The notes under the pieces are model-generated. The model saw only the letters and a program-made list of their open reading frames with translations, did no database searches and was not told the origin of the DNA. From Coptis chinensis (lineage: Eukaryota; Streptophyta; Magnoliopsida; Ranunculales; Ranunculaceae): a DNA stretch of 64,000 bases. The stretch is from positions 71,891,501-71,955,500 of the forward strand of contig CM027384.1 in the NCBI GenBank assembly GCA_015680905.1, in the 5' to 3' direction. This document shows positions 24,601 to 36,464 of this stretch, piece after piece. Each line of letters opens with the position of its first letter. Position 1 is the stretch's first letter. A program made the translations under genes and the position numbers.

Positions 24601-25047
24601 AATGGAGTTCCTTCTAATCCCATAGCTCCTTCAGATACTAAGCCTTCACCAATTGAAGTTCCTATTAAAGTGCAGAAAGACCAATCCTCCAAATCAGATG
24701 AAACTGTCCAAAATGGAAGCAGAGCCAATTACAAGAGAACCTTATCTGGTGGTCTTCAGAGCCCAAAAGCAGAGGTTCCAAGGAAAGAATTACTGCAGAG
24801 ACTCAATTCCAAGAAGATAGTGAGTTCATACCAACTCGGGCATCAACTATCATTAAAATGGTCTACTGGAGCTGGTCCAAGAATTGGCTGTGTTGCTGAT
24901 TACCCTTTGGAACTGAGGTTACAAGCCCTGGAGTTTGTGAATCTCTCACCAAGAACCCCCCCTACACCATCTTCTCGACAGCTTGCTAGCCTCATTTCGC
25001 CCACTCGCTCCACATCTGAACACTGCAAAGCGGAGGCTTTTGTATAG
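21638..25047 (+). CDS. IQM: IQ-motif calmodulin-binding protein, IQM family
   Basis: Nine exons join in frame: 21638-21882, 21961-22075, 22215-22280, 22356-22444, 22851-22938, 23066-23212, 23317-23409, 24271-24372, 24535-25047; all introns are GT-AG. The product is 485 aa, about the size of Arabidopsis IQM proteins. An IQ motif lies at residues ~52-66 ([14 protein letters not shown]), followed by EELWWQVLD and [14 protein letters not shown]. The central part carries the family-specific blocks [43 protein letters not shown] and [13 protein letters not shown], and the C-terminal part has [14 protein letters not shown] and a Ser/Pro-rich tail. IQM proteins bind calmodulin without needing calcium and have been linked to light, stomatal and stress responses in Arabidopsis; which member this is I cannot say. 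No defects seen. Confidence 0.93.
23911..24162 (+). repeat. 127 bp tandem duplication in IQM intron 7
   Basis: Two copies (23911-24037 and 24038-24162) start ATGTGGTCCTTGCCTCATTA and end CCACTCTTGCC, with about a dozen differences. The duplication makes intron 7 the longest of the gene (861 bp) and does not affect coding. Confidence 0.9.
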
Positions 25048-25269
25048 ATAATAAATGTACCAAGCATCTTCCCTTCTCCTGGATGCTTTCCTTCCATCTA
25101 TTTCATGTGTTTCAGAATGGTGAAGTTTTGTCGACATCTCATTGAACTTACGAGAATGGAGTATTGTTCACACCACCTTCCCATCCTTCTATTTTTGTCA
25201 TCTTTTATATTGATCATAGATGTGAGAGCCTCGAAGGTATGGATAGTGTTGAGATAGTGAAGAAGTGAT

Positions 25270-25480
25270 CAGCCATCAGGTGCCGACTAGCAAAGTCGGT
25301 AAAACTTTTGGGTGATGATACCAGAGGTCTGGGGCTCGAACCCCATCAGCATTAAACAGCTAACTAACATGCTACGTTACTGATCCATATTAGAGTATTT
25401 GCTTAGGACTGAACTCAAACTGTCAAGTCAGAACTACCTTCGCATGCATGTCCTAGGCTGATGTAAACGAATCAATGTGT
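25270..25480 (+). repeat. tRNA-derived SINE candidate
   Basis: A Pol III A box (TAGCAAAGTCGG at 25289) and B box (GGCTCGAACCCC at 25333) are spaced 44 bp, as in tRNA-headed SINEs. The sequence between them does not fold as a tRNA cloverleaf and no CCA-adjacent acceptor stem is seen. A tRNA-unrelated body follows. The 3' end is uncertain. It lies 220 bp past the IQM stop codon. Confidence 0.55.
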
Positions 25481-26466
25481 GTATTGTGCTGGTGATTGAA
25501 ACTTATCCATTAACTTCCTTTTGCATATCTGCATTCTGAATTTCTGATACTAGCATGTTTCCAGCAGCCAAAACAACATCCACCTATTTGTAGCAAGCTA
25601 CCACAATCCAATATATTTGGTAAAAACAACACCACATCGGCAAACATGAGAATCTGACCAAAAACTTTCAGCCAAACAGAATAGTTTTGTAGTAGTGGTA
25701 AAGAAAAAGTTCCAAGGCAATATGAACTCAGCATTGCAATGGACATTCCGAAACACGACGAATGAGCTGGGTGACATAGCGGACTGAAACGTATGATGCT
25801 CTCAGACCGTATACGAACATAGAAAACAGTTACTCATAGAACATGTAAAAGTACTAGCGGAATAGACTGCCAAAATACGAATCCCATGACATATTTCGAA
25901 TTCTCGATTCCATATAATCTCACTTGATAGTAGCCGAAGAAGCATAAACAACGTTTAACTTCATTTGCAAAACTTACACGGCTCATGATATTTAGAACTT
26001 CACGACACCAAGAAAGGCTCTCAATTATGAAGTTATTATAGATTTATAGATATACGACAACAGCTACCTAACATCTTCATTGCAGACCACGGGAGAAAAT
26101 CATCCCAACTTACAGGCTACAGCTATGTTCTTTACCAACTTATGAAAAGTTGCATAACCTATTCGAAGCCATCTTGAAATTAACATCTGAACGTTTCTAT
26201 TAGAAACAATTCACTAAGCATGGACAACAACAAAATAAGGAAAGATAAATAAGTACCACATTAAGTAAACCCAGATAATCAGTACGGTCTGATTATAAAA
26301 CACTGATAGCAATAGTCATTTTGGTACCCTAAAGAACATCTGTTACATGAGTACTGGACTTTTAGCTCCCACATGAACTTCTAAGCAAAAAGACCAAAAA
26401 ATAGCTAATATGATGCTACCCATTGACACACGCCTGTAAGCAGTTGCTGACAGGATTAGAATCTCA
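25481..26466. other. Intergenic / 3' UTR region between IQM and AHP gene 1
   Basis: No gene recognised. The right end is the 3' UTR of the minus-strand AHP gene; 26400-26466 still aligns with the last coding exon of the second AHP gene, showing that the duplication included this part. Confidence 0.6.
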
Positions 26467-29400
26467 TCAGTGTAGTTTGGCGTTATGAGTAAGAATCCTC
26501 CGCCCAATCTGCAACCAAATGGCGGAAGAACAAGAACATAGATAAGTGCAGCATTTCTACATAAATCTTATATTGAAATTCACAAATGGCGTAACTGCAC
26601 ATTATCTATTACCTTAACCAAGTCCTCGAACATTGCACTTACGCGACTGAATTCATGATTGATCATCTCCAAGAAATGGATGCACCTTAAAAGAGGAAAT
26701 CTTAAATCAGAGAAGCACATAATATGAGTTAAAAAAAGTAGATTTAGAGAATAGGGACTGCGTGTAGAGAAAGTAAAAGTAACGTGCAGCTAATTAAAAA
26801 GACCATAGCAAATTCAAAAACAGAAGGATCATATGACACCTTTTGATAGAGAAACAACAATGACATGCTAAGATTGTTGAAATATTGTGACAACAATATT
26901 ACGTTGAAGAATCTAACTTATGCTATTACAAATTGCTGAGGATTGGAGAGGCGACCAGGGTTATAACTTATTTCTACCTAAGACCCAGTTGCGCTAGTAT
27001 TTACATTGCTGCTTTGGCAGCTATGTTAGATGGTTTTACAGGAAAACCCACCACATGCGAGTTTCAAATCTTATGCAAATTATATACAGGCTAAACATGA
27101 GGTTGATGAATTTTTTGTTGATGGAAGAATCTTGTTTAAGAAGACTATCCTTCTGTGATATCTTATCCTCATGAGGTCACTAGATCCTAACCTTTTCTTT
27201 GAAAACAAATTTGATCATGAGGTTCTCAGTAGGAACACCCTGTATCAGAATTTTGATAACTGTTTCTAAGAAGGTCATGACCAATTAATCTTCTAGCGAG
27301 AAGTTGGACCCAAAACTTGTGATCAATAAGTATAAAAAAGTGTCTCCAAAGAATTTACCAGGTGGTACAGCAAAACCGAACTTAAGTAAACAATGGCTGT
27401 ACACAACTAGTATGGAGAAAGGAGAAAGGAGAAAAGAGAACAGTAATGAAGATAACTAGTGAATGCTCATGGGGCTGGTAGTTATGACTTCTGACATCAA
27501 GATGAACATGGATGTAGAAGCTTTCAAGAGCAGAAAAGCAAAGCGGAGGTGGTGGACCAAATGCCTTTCCACTGTGAACTGTACTAATAATGCTTACCAA
27601 CACATAAGGAGGTTCAAGTGCCGAAGACAGCTATACCAACGACTTCTAAAGCTACTGAAATTGGGTGTGGTTGACACATCCTATACTTAAGGCATTAATG
27701 ATTAAAGAAAAAATTAACACTGGACATGCCAGAACTGAAAAGAAAAGAATAAATGGTATCATTGAGAATTTGAGATGACTGAATTTTATTTCTTAGATAG
27801 GAATGGATCTCATAGGACAAGTTCTATCATGGTACAATTAGGAGCCATCAAAATGCTTTCAAAGTACAAAAAAAATGAAGATATGCTTCAAAATCGTTTC
27901 AAACTTACAAATGGCAATAACAATGTTATTGCAGAATACTATTTTTGGAGGGAACATTTATATTTTATAAAAAAACCAATTTGCTACTACCATCATTTTT
28001 ATACTGGTGTGGTGGATTTCTAGTCCGTATACTGGTAATAAGAAATACTAGCGTGCTTAATGACCAATTTTTTAACAAAAAAAGGGCGACGATTCTTATT
28101 ATGGCAAATAGTTCCTCAACATTCAAGCAATATACTTCAGTAAAGCAGAGACTGAAAATACTAAAGAGTCTGAAGGTAAAAAACCACAAGTAAATTATGT
28201 AACATTACTAACTTCGTTCTTTTGTATGTCAATTGCAAGGTGTGCAAGCACAAATGAAACTTAAATTTGACTCCATAGGCAAGCATAGTAATATGAAAAT
28301 GTGACCGAAGACACTTCCGAATATCCCTTCTCACCTTTCCTTATCCTTCTCGTCTAAAGCTTGGCGAAAGCCAACACAAGCAAGTATCACTCGCCGAGCA
28401 CCAATACTGCAACACCAAATAGAGAAAAGAAATAAGCTTCAATTCAGAAGTGATTTAACAATTGGACCGTAAGAAGCATGCATTGCGTTCCCTTACATGC
28501 TTTTAAAAATTTACAGAAGAGCCCTTGTGAATATGCTCATTGTTTGGAAGACAAATCCTATTATCAAAGCATTCCTCTCTACTGAGCCGTCTGTGTTTAC
28601 TTTCAATGTTCCTTCAGCATAGAGAAGAAGTAGCACTTGTATAGGTGCATACTTGCATGCACAGGAAGCAACTCAAGCAGGTCAATTATAGCCAAGAATT
28701 GGAAGCCATCAGAGGTGGATACAATGCTGCAGCCAGATTGACTTTAAGTGAATCATATTGGCTTCAAATTTACTGAATACCATAAATTGCATCACTAAGA
28801 GGGAGGGTCCACCTTGGTATTGTCTGAACTCAATCAGACTAAAACAGGGCATTAGTAAACAGTTTATTGATTTTATTTCCTTTCTTCATGTTTATAGGGA
28901 AACTAGTAGTGTTGCTGATCATTCAGCATCACTATGTAATTCTTTTGAAGAGAATGTAGTGTGCTTTGTTCCTTCTCAAGGCACACAAATGGGAAGAATT
29001 GTAACAGAGGAGAAAACTAATAGGTTGTTCTCAAGGAAATATTATTGCGGATTCCTCGTACGTGATGACAGATGTCATAAATAATACCCATATAGGATAA
29101 TTAAAATACTAATTTTAGTTATTAAAAACCGTCCAACCTATACACTTACAGTAAATGCTGATGATATATATATATTTAAAGATAACGAGTGAGACCCATA
29201 ATAAAAAGTTGCGAAACTTCTTGCAGGCAAGGATACAGCAAGTGCTTTAGTACTCAGAATTTTTTTCCTTTTAAACTAATAATCAAATGCATTTCAGCGA
29301 GTTCGATTAGTTTATCCAATCCCAAGACACTGTTTTGGCAGAATTGATGACTTTCGACAGAAATGATTTTAGGAACAACACAAAATTGTGCACGACGTCG

Positions 29401-29975
29401 AGTTTAAGATTGTTAACTTACTATAAGCAAGGTCCTTTGATTTTGTGAACACAAACATCAACCTTACAGAAATCCACAACAGGTTGGTACCTATAAACAA
29501 ATTAGAAGTAAACCAAACATTAAGTGCTTAATAAATTTCTTTAAAGAATGATAAATAAGGAACATTACTATTAGCTTAAAAAAATTGTAGAGAGTATGAA
29601 ACTAACAGATAATTGTTCATTTCTTGGATAGTCTTGCAACACTCTATGCAGGACTCTTCAATAATATCAACCAGAAAAGCCGGATCATCTTCTAATGAAG
29701 TTTGAAGATTTTTAAATTCAGTGGCATCCAATATCCCCTATAACAACAACCACAAAAAAAAGGGTGTAACCATCAGACCTCCTCACTACATGGATACATT
29801 TTGATTATTGTAATAAATTTGAATTTCCAACTACATTTCCTAAATCAACTTCAAATCAATCAATCAGGAAAAAAAACACAAGTACTGAAATGAAGAAATG
29901 TTGATTATATACCTCAGCAGTCATATTGTTGAGGAGCTTGTTAAAAAGTTCTTGATAATATTTCACATGCACCAT
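26467..29975 (-). CDS. AHP: Histidine-containing phosphotransfer protein (AHP type), phospho-acceptor His present
   Basis: Six exons on the minus strand: 29975-29913, 29737-29607, 29490-29422, 28406-28335, 26685-26613, 26508-26467; all GT-AG. The product is 149 aa, the usual AHP length. Family blocks are GILDATEF...LQ (exon 2), VVDFCKVDVCVHKIKG with the phospho-acceptor His80 and the conserved K83-G84 (exon 3), and YIGARRVILACVGFRQ (exon 4). AHPs relay phosphate from cytokinin receptor kinases to nuclear response regulators. The loop after His is atypical: PCLY replaces the usual serine-rich run, with length kept. The first exon has no defects. The gene is the downstream member of a tandem pair; exon boundaries match its neighbour exactly. 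A TATA box lies at 30035-30042. Whether it transfers phosphate efficiently is unknown. Confidence 0.9.
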
Positions 29976-31630
29976 TCTTGCTTGCTTGCACTAAAACCCT
30001 ACACAAGACTAGAATTGTAGGATTTGGAGTCTCGTATTTATAGGAGCTTTCTGTCTTTTGTCTGTAGTAGCCGTTTTTCTGGCTCTAAAGGTTGGCTGGC
30101 ATTTCAAAGTAAAATGTATACTTAATTAGATTCATTTTTCCTTTGGCAACTTACTTGATTAATTAGATTCTTTTATATTGGCAAAATCCGAATCTCCCTC
30201 GGCCTCCTTTTGAGTAGAGCTAATGAAGTCCACACCCAGTTCCAAACCATATGAAAGATCAATCTTTGGAACATGAAAGATTGAAAGGTCATCTCAACAT
30301 AAGAGAATTACGTGCGTATGGCTTGAATGGAATACGTAGGCAACTAAGTGCAGTCAAATGGCCTTTGCACTTATTCAAGGAAATCCAAATGCCCTTCACT
30401 TACTACTCTGTTTGTGATTATAATGTTCTTGGGTTCGATGGGTGTTTAGCAGTTGTTTGCTTGGTAGATATGAATTCGATATTGGGATTTATGCAATGGA
30501 ATTTTCTGTCTTTGTGATATTTTCCCCGGATATGGATCATTTGAGAAAATAGTTTTAATATGACAGGAGTGGTTAGGGACATGTTTTTGCTTGGGTTAAT
30601 CTGAAAACAACTGAATTCAGATGAATCAGGTTTATCAGAAAAAGCAGAAAAAAGGTTCTGATAAATCAGTGAACCAGCTGACAGTAAAAAGCTAAGTATA
30701 TGTACGGGCTTCTGATTTTTTCCAGTGGGAGCCAAATGAATTGGTTATGTACGGATTGACAGAGTTAACAGAGAGCTCTCTCTCCTTCTAGAGCAGCTGA
30801 TTACGCAACTTCGATTATTTTGTTAACTCTCACATATTTAGCAGCCCCCTTCAATTATGTCAAGTTGGATGACAATGGGGAGGTTGGTTAATGCTAGTAG
30901 AGTCGGCCTAAAACCCCATGTTATTTTCCAAAGGAGTTTGAACTTTGAAGTACAAAACAGAAAGTAGCATACCAACTGCAACTAGTGCGGCACATCTTAT
31001 TACGACTCCCCAGGAACAAAAAATTTATTGTTATAACTAGAATCCAATTAAAACAGAACAAATATGAGAACCCCCAGTTCAAATTACCAAACCAAATGTC
31101 AATCCATCTTCATCCGTAGGTCCTTAATTTTTATTAAGTTAACAAACTATCCTGGACGCCGTATCTAAAAAGGATAAGAAGTTATTGGGATAACTGTAGA
31201 GATAGGGAGTTGAGGGGGGAAGGGAGACATTCTGCAGACAATAATTAGGGACAGTTTTAGTCTCCTAGCACTTAGCATTAAGAGAACTATGTTGGACTGA
31301 TCATCCCAGGTTATAGTTATTTTTACTTACCATTCCAGGTGGAATATGCAAGTAAGTAATCAACTTCTGAAGTTCAACATGAATGGCCTGTTTAAAAGAT
31401 CTTTTAAGCATATCTGCACTTATTAAATTGAAACACTCAAGTAGGCAAGGATAAAGACAAAATAAAGAAACATAAACAAGTTCAACATTTATAAAAACCC
31501 AAATAGTCTTGACGATATTAAAATATGGATACCAACAGTCAATTTTGGTTCTCCAAAGAACAAAAACATTTCTGTTGTTATTACGTAACCACTGAACTTC
31601 AACTTCTAAGCAAAATGACGAGAAACTAGC
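29976..31630. other. Intergenic region between the two AHP genes
   Basis: Promoter and 5' UTR of AHP gene 1 on the left, 3' UTR of AHP gene 2 on the right. ORFs at 30251-30735 have no similarity. A 57 bp open segment with exon-like borders lies at 31331-31387 on the minus strand. Confidence 0.6.
30035..30042 (-). promoter_or_regulatory. TATA box of AHP gene 1
   Basis: TATAAATA on the minus strand, 60 bases before the start codon, in the same context (CTCCTATA) as the TATA box of AHP gene 2. Confidence 0.6.
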
Positions 31631-34600
31631 TTATTTGACACTACTCATGACACTCCCGTCTGTAGGCAGCTGCAGACAGGCGAACAGATCTCCCATCACT
31701 ATTGCTTTTTCTTTATAAGCTATGATTTTCCGTCCAATCTGCAACCAAATTGCCTCAAAGCAAGAACATAAGGACACTAACTGAAAAGACAATGTCTTAC
31801 AACTTACAAAACAGTTTCAAATATTGGTAGTATTGGAAAGCTCTCACCAAGATCTTCTAGATCACGTTATCTTAAATACTTTACTGGTAATATGTAAACC
31901 TAAGACTTTCAAAAGAAACGTCATGGACTAAACAGCATGGAGTTCTTTGAACAAGGAGACGTGTAATGAAGTAGTCCTACGTGCATATGAAGCAGTACAC
32001 CTAAAAGCTTTATATGTGATACTAACTTAAAGTCGTTTGTACGAGTTGGTTTGGTTTTAATGAAGTGAAGAGTGTATATTGTTGTGCTCATTGTGAAAAT
32101 TTTCGAGTTTGAATAACATTTTATTCACAAATGATCGGAGAACATAAGTCTTTAATTCCTAGTTTTCATAGTTGACATTAAATGAATCCTCTAAACTAAA
32201 TTGTCACAAGGCATTGACACCAATAACTTACTACAAATTTCATGGACACAAAGTATACAAACTCTTGACAAAGTAAATAAGAGTAAGTAGGTATGTTCAA
32301 CATAGCTGCATAAATATTCTGTTTAAATTTAAAAAAAACTGCACATTATCAGTTACCTTAACCAAGTCCTTGAACATGGCACTTACGCGATTGAACTCAT
32401 GACTGATCTTTTCCAGGGTACGAATACACCTAAAACAAGGAAATATTTAAATCAGAGAAGCACAAACCAATGTAAGTGAAAAAAGACTCACTGCACATAA
32501 CAGGGATCAATGGATCATAAAGAGAAAGTAAATGCAATTGTGCAGCTAAAAAGGAAAACAAACAAATTGGGAAACACAATGGCACATGCTCATTCAAAAA
32601 TAACAAGGAATTGCTAAAATTGCTGGAAACACAATGGCCATAATTAGAATGTTGAAGATTCTAAGTTATCCCATTAAACAGCGAGGGTTGGAGAGGTGAC
32701 TAGGGTCTTAACTTGTTTCTACAATTCTACTTAGATGCAACTGTGATCCTATATATTGTTTATTTGATGGCTGTCATAAGCGAACCTGTGTTTACAGGAA
32801 CCATCCACTGTGAGTTTCAACTTTCAAATTTTATGCAGATTTTGTACTAGCTAGCTAAACACGAGGTTGATGTATTTTCAGAAGAATCTTGTTGAAAAAA
32901 AAACTATCCCGCTCTGAACTCTTATCCTCAGGCTGTCACAACAAACTTGATGATGTTCTCAGAATGTAAACCTTTGCTTGCTCGTATTAGAATGGTTCTT
33001 ATTCTTTAAAGGGAGTATTATTTAGGGAGAGCCCGAGTATTATTTAGGGAGAGCCTATTATGCTGAAACAGTCAACAGAGGAGGATGTGTGATGGCATTA
33101 AGCAGATAACTCCTTGAAATCAACAATTACTGGTTTCAGTTGTTTACACGGTCTTTATCTTTCTCACCAGTGGCGGACGCCGATATGGGTGACATTACTT
33201 GGTTTTAAATTAAGTTACTTCTAGCCTAGCAAGGTCAGGAAGATTGGGAATGTGTTAGGGTATCTTTAGGAGTTGATCAACCTATGTTGACAATAGCGAA
33301 ACCAGCTGTTCTAGAATCTGTCTGCAGATGGATTTTTGAAATACCTTGGATTGCTAGTAAAGATAAAGAAACCTTTTTGGCAAGTGGCTGCTGATATATG
33401 ACAGTTGTAAATAATGTGATAACTGTTCCTTGCAAGCTCAAGACTGATCTTGCAGAAATTTGTACCAAATACTTGTGATCGATGACATAGAGAACCACGT
33501 GGTACAGAAAACAGGAACTTTAGTAAAAGTCTAAAAGATGGCTGCGTGAAACTAAAGAGGAGAAAGGAGGAAACAGAGCACTTGTAAAGATGACTAAGTG
33601 AATGATCAGCTGCTGGTAGTTCTGACATCATCTTTATACTGGCGTGTTGGATTTTATGTCCAAAGAATTGGTAATCCGAAACACTAAAGTTTCCTAAACA
33701 ATGACCCCTTTAAAGAAAAGGCTGACAAATGTTATTAAGGAAAATAACCCCACATTTAACCACTTGGCAAACTCAAGCAATATACCTCTGTCAAATCAGA
33801 TTGAAAAATATTGAAAGCAAAAGGAAAAGACAATGAAACTCATAACATTTAGTATTTATTTAGTCTGTTTGACGCAAGAAGTTGCGCAATGAAAACTTAA
33901 AATTGACTCCATAGGTAAGCATAAATTAACTGAAAGAACTTAAGAATATCCTTTCTCACCTTTCCTTGTCAGCTATATCTTGCCTGAATTCAATGCAGGC
34001 AAGGGTCACTTGCTGAGTACCCATACTGCAACACCAAATAAAGAAAAACAATAAGCTTCACTGTAGAACTGGTTAACAATTGGACCATAAGAAGCATGTA
34101 TTATGTTCCCTGACATGCAAAAGGACAGCTTAGAGAAGAGCTTTGTTAAAAGTTAAAACCATGGCTCATTGGTTGGAAGCCAATCCTATTTATCCACAAA
34201 CATCCCTTGGGACAAGAAACTAGCGAAGAGTAGTTCTGGACAGGGAAAGTTCATACACAGGATTAGAGAATTCACAAACATGAGTAGTTGAAGTTTAATA
34301 AATTCCACCCTATAAAAGGGTTTGTAACCATAAGGGATCTTCTTGGGCATTGAGTAGCTCCTTGCTACTTAACCTATTATTTGTAACACTATATCTTTAT
34401 GCTATTAATGAATTGAATTTTACCGATCAAAAAAAAAAATCTACCCTATGCTGCTCAGACTGCAGCTAAAGGGCATGCTCCTTTCAACATGGAGTTTCTA
34501 TAAGCCCCTAGGATATCTTCCCTGCTTTCCTCGAGTATATCCTTTTCATAGGGACTACTTACTTTACATATGAAGTCAAGCCAATTCTATAGATGGATGA

Positions 34601-36464
34601 CCAAGAAATGGTAGGAAAATCAATTACGGCGCAATCATAAGGGGTTAATAGCTTGAAGTGGGTACACCATAAAAAGAAAGCTGGATAAAATCCCTTGCTT
34701 TATTTGCAACATCTAAGGAATTTGGCACCATCAGATGTCTAGATGGCTAGAGGCGACTATACATCCTTAACTAAGTTACATTGACACGGATAGGTGTATT
34801 CGTATCCAACACGGATTTGAAGCATCTGACACGGTGAAATATAAAATATTGAGGTATATCACATACAATATGTGTCCGAGATGTGTCCGACACGGACAAG
34901 AGGATACGTATCCAACATGTAACATAGGTTCTTAAAGATAAAATTGAGCTAACAAAGGAATGATTCCTTGTATTTTTAGTACTGGATATCTACTTCGAAG
35001 ACTGCCTCATCACACCATATTTAAATAAACCAAGATCAGACCTCCACACAGAAAGTTAATGATGATAATAACTACTGCTAGTAGAAGCAGAATACAATTA
35101 ATTGTGAAAAGGAGACATTTATTATCGGTGGAAAAAATAGATAAACAACTAGTGCAATAACTTATTATCCGTGGTACTTAGATCAGTACATGTCAAAATA
35201 AGCAAAAGATCATAATGGATTCCTCGTATTTGATCACATATGTCGTAAATTAAAACCAACAGGATCATCAAACCATTTGTTTAATGGTTTCAAACCCTCT
35301 AACTTATACACATTCACTACATGTCGATGTTATCCTGTACAAAACTGAATAAGTTTAACACTTACTTTTGACCGACAGTTTTGATCCAACACAAGATTAT
35401 TCTATCTAAAGCCACTGAAAAACTTCTAGCATGCAAGGGTATAAGTGTATAACGGATTCCTCGTACTTGATCACATATGTCATACATAAAACCAATAGGA
35501 TCATCACACCATTTAGTTACTGGTTTGAAACGTCTAACCTATACACATTCGTTTGGTGCTGATGATATGTCCTGTACAAAAACGAGTAAGTTTAACACTT
35601 GTTTTTTTACCGAAAGTTCTGATCTGACACAAGATCCTTCTAAGTTGGCTAAAAGCTTCTAGCATGTGGTGTAGGATACTGCAAATACATATATAAGTAC
35701 GTGATACACAGAAGAAAATATTTCACTAAGCAAAATTGGCGATTTTGAGTCATTTAGCCAATTCCAAGTCACAGTAAAGATACAATCAATTTAGAAACAA
35801 GCAAAACTAATAGGGCACTATGTTGAGTTTAATATTGCCAACTTACTATAAGCTAGTTCCTTTGATTTTTATAACATAAAGATCAACCTCACCGAAATCG
35901 ACAACAGGTTCCTCCCTACAAACAGTTAAACAATGAATGAAACGTTAAGCCTGCTAAATTTTTTTGAAAAATAATTCACTAAGGAACATAATTAGCTTCA
36001 AAAAAATGTCGAAGAGTATGAAACTAACATATAATGGGTCATAGCTTGGATAGTCTTGAGACCCTCTTTGCAGTACAATTCAATCATGTCAATCGTAAAA
36101 GACAACTCCTCCTCAGAATCTTGAAGCTTTTGAATTTCAGCGAATTGTGCATCCAACATTCCCTACAACCAAAAAAACAGAAAAACATTACCACTCTCTT
36201 AACTGCATGGTCTCATTTCATTAAATCAAACTATGGAAACAGTTATTCACAAGTTATCTATAACAAAAAATTTAACACAAACTGAAACAATTTTCAAGAA
36301 ATGAATCAAGTAAAAGATAAATCTACAACAATCAAAAGGAAAAAAACTTAATCCGCTTGAAATGAATCAAAGTACTGAAATGAAGAGATGTATGGTTATA
36401 CCTCAGCAGTCATCTGGCTGACCATTTCGTTAAGACGTTTTAGATTTTGTTTAACAATCGCCAT
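31631..36464 (-). CDS. AHP: Pseudo histidine-phosphotransfer protein (AHP type), acceptor His replaced by Ile
   Basis: Six minus-strand exons at positions equivalent to AHP gene 1: 36464-36402, 36162-36029, 35915-35847, 34025-33960, 32429-32357, 31738-31631; all GT-AG. The product is 170 aa. Exon 2 (GMLDAQFAEIQKLQD) is closer to canonical AHPs than that of gene 1. In exon 3 the block reads VVDFGEVDLYVIKIKGTSLY: residue 81, where His accepts phosphate, is Ile (codon ATA). Lys84-Gly85 remain. Exon 4 is two codons shorter than in gene 1, and the last exon extends 22 codons further to a TAA. No stops or frameshifts, so the ORF is under no obvious decay. In Arabidopsis AHP6, Asn replaces the His and the protein inhibits cytokinin signalling; by analogy this may be a negative regulator. 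Confidence 0.88.
34300..34434 (+). repeat. LINE-like 3' end with poly(A), in AHP gene 2 intron 3
   Basis: A unit ends TTGAATTTTACCGATC followed by 11 A, the form of a plant L1 LINE 3' terminus, and is preceded by TGTAACACTATATC. It is absent from the equivalent intron of AHP gene 1. No coding remnant; too short to be sure. Confidence 0.3.
35218..35665 (+). repeat. 236 bp tandem duplication in AHP gene 2 intron 3
   Basis: Copies at 35218 and 35454 both start GGATTCCTCGTA and end CTTCTAGCATG. A single diverged copy is in intron 3 of AHP gene 1 (from about 29050), so the second copy arose after the genes split. Confidence 0.85.

Noticed and set aside
25280-25350. A functional tRNA gene
   Set aside because: A and B boxes fit, but arms do not pair into a cloverleaf and no anticodon loop can be assigned; a SINE head explains it better.
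28758-29084. 108-codon ORF inside AHP gene 1 intron 3
   Set aside because: No similarity; lies between two supported exons and is not matched in the paralogue's intron.
30251-30735. ORFs of 88 and 105 codons on opposite strands
   Set aside because: Overlapping, no domain, no splice or codon evidence; promoter region of AHP gene 1.
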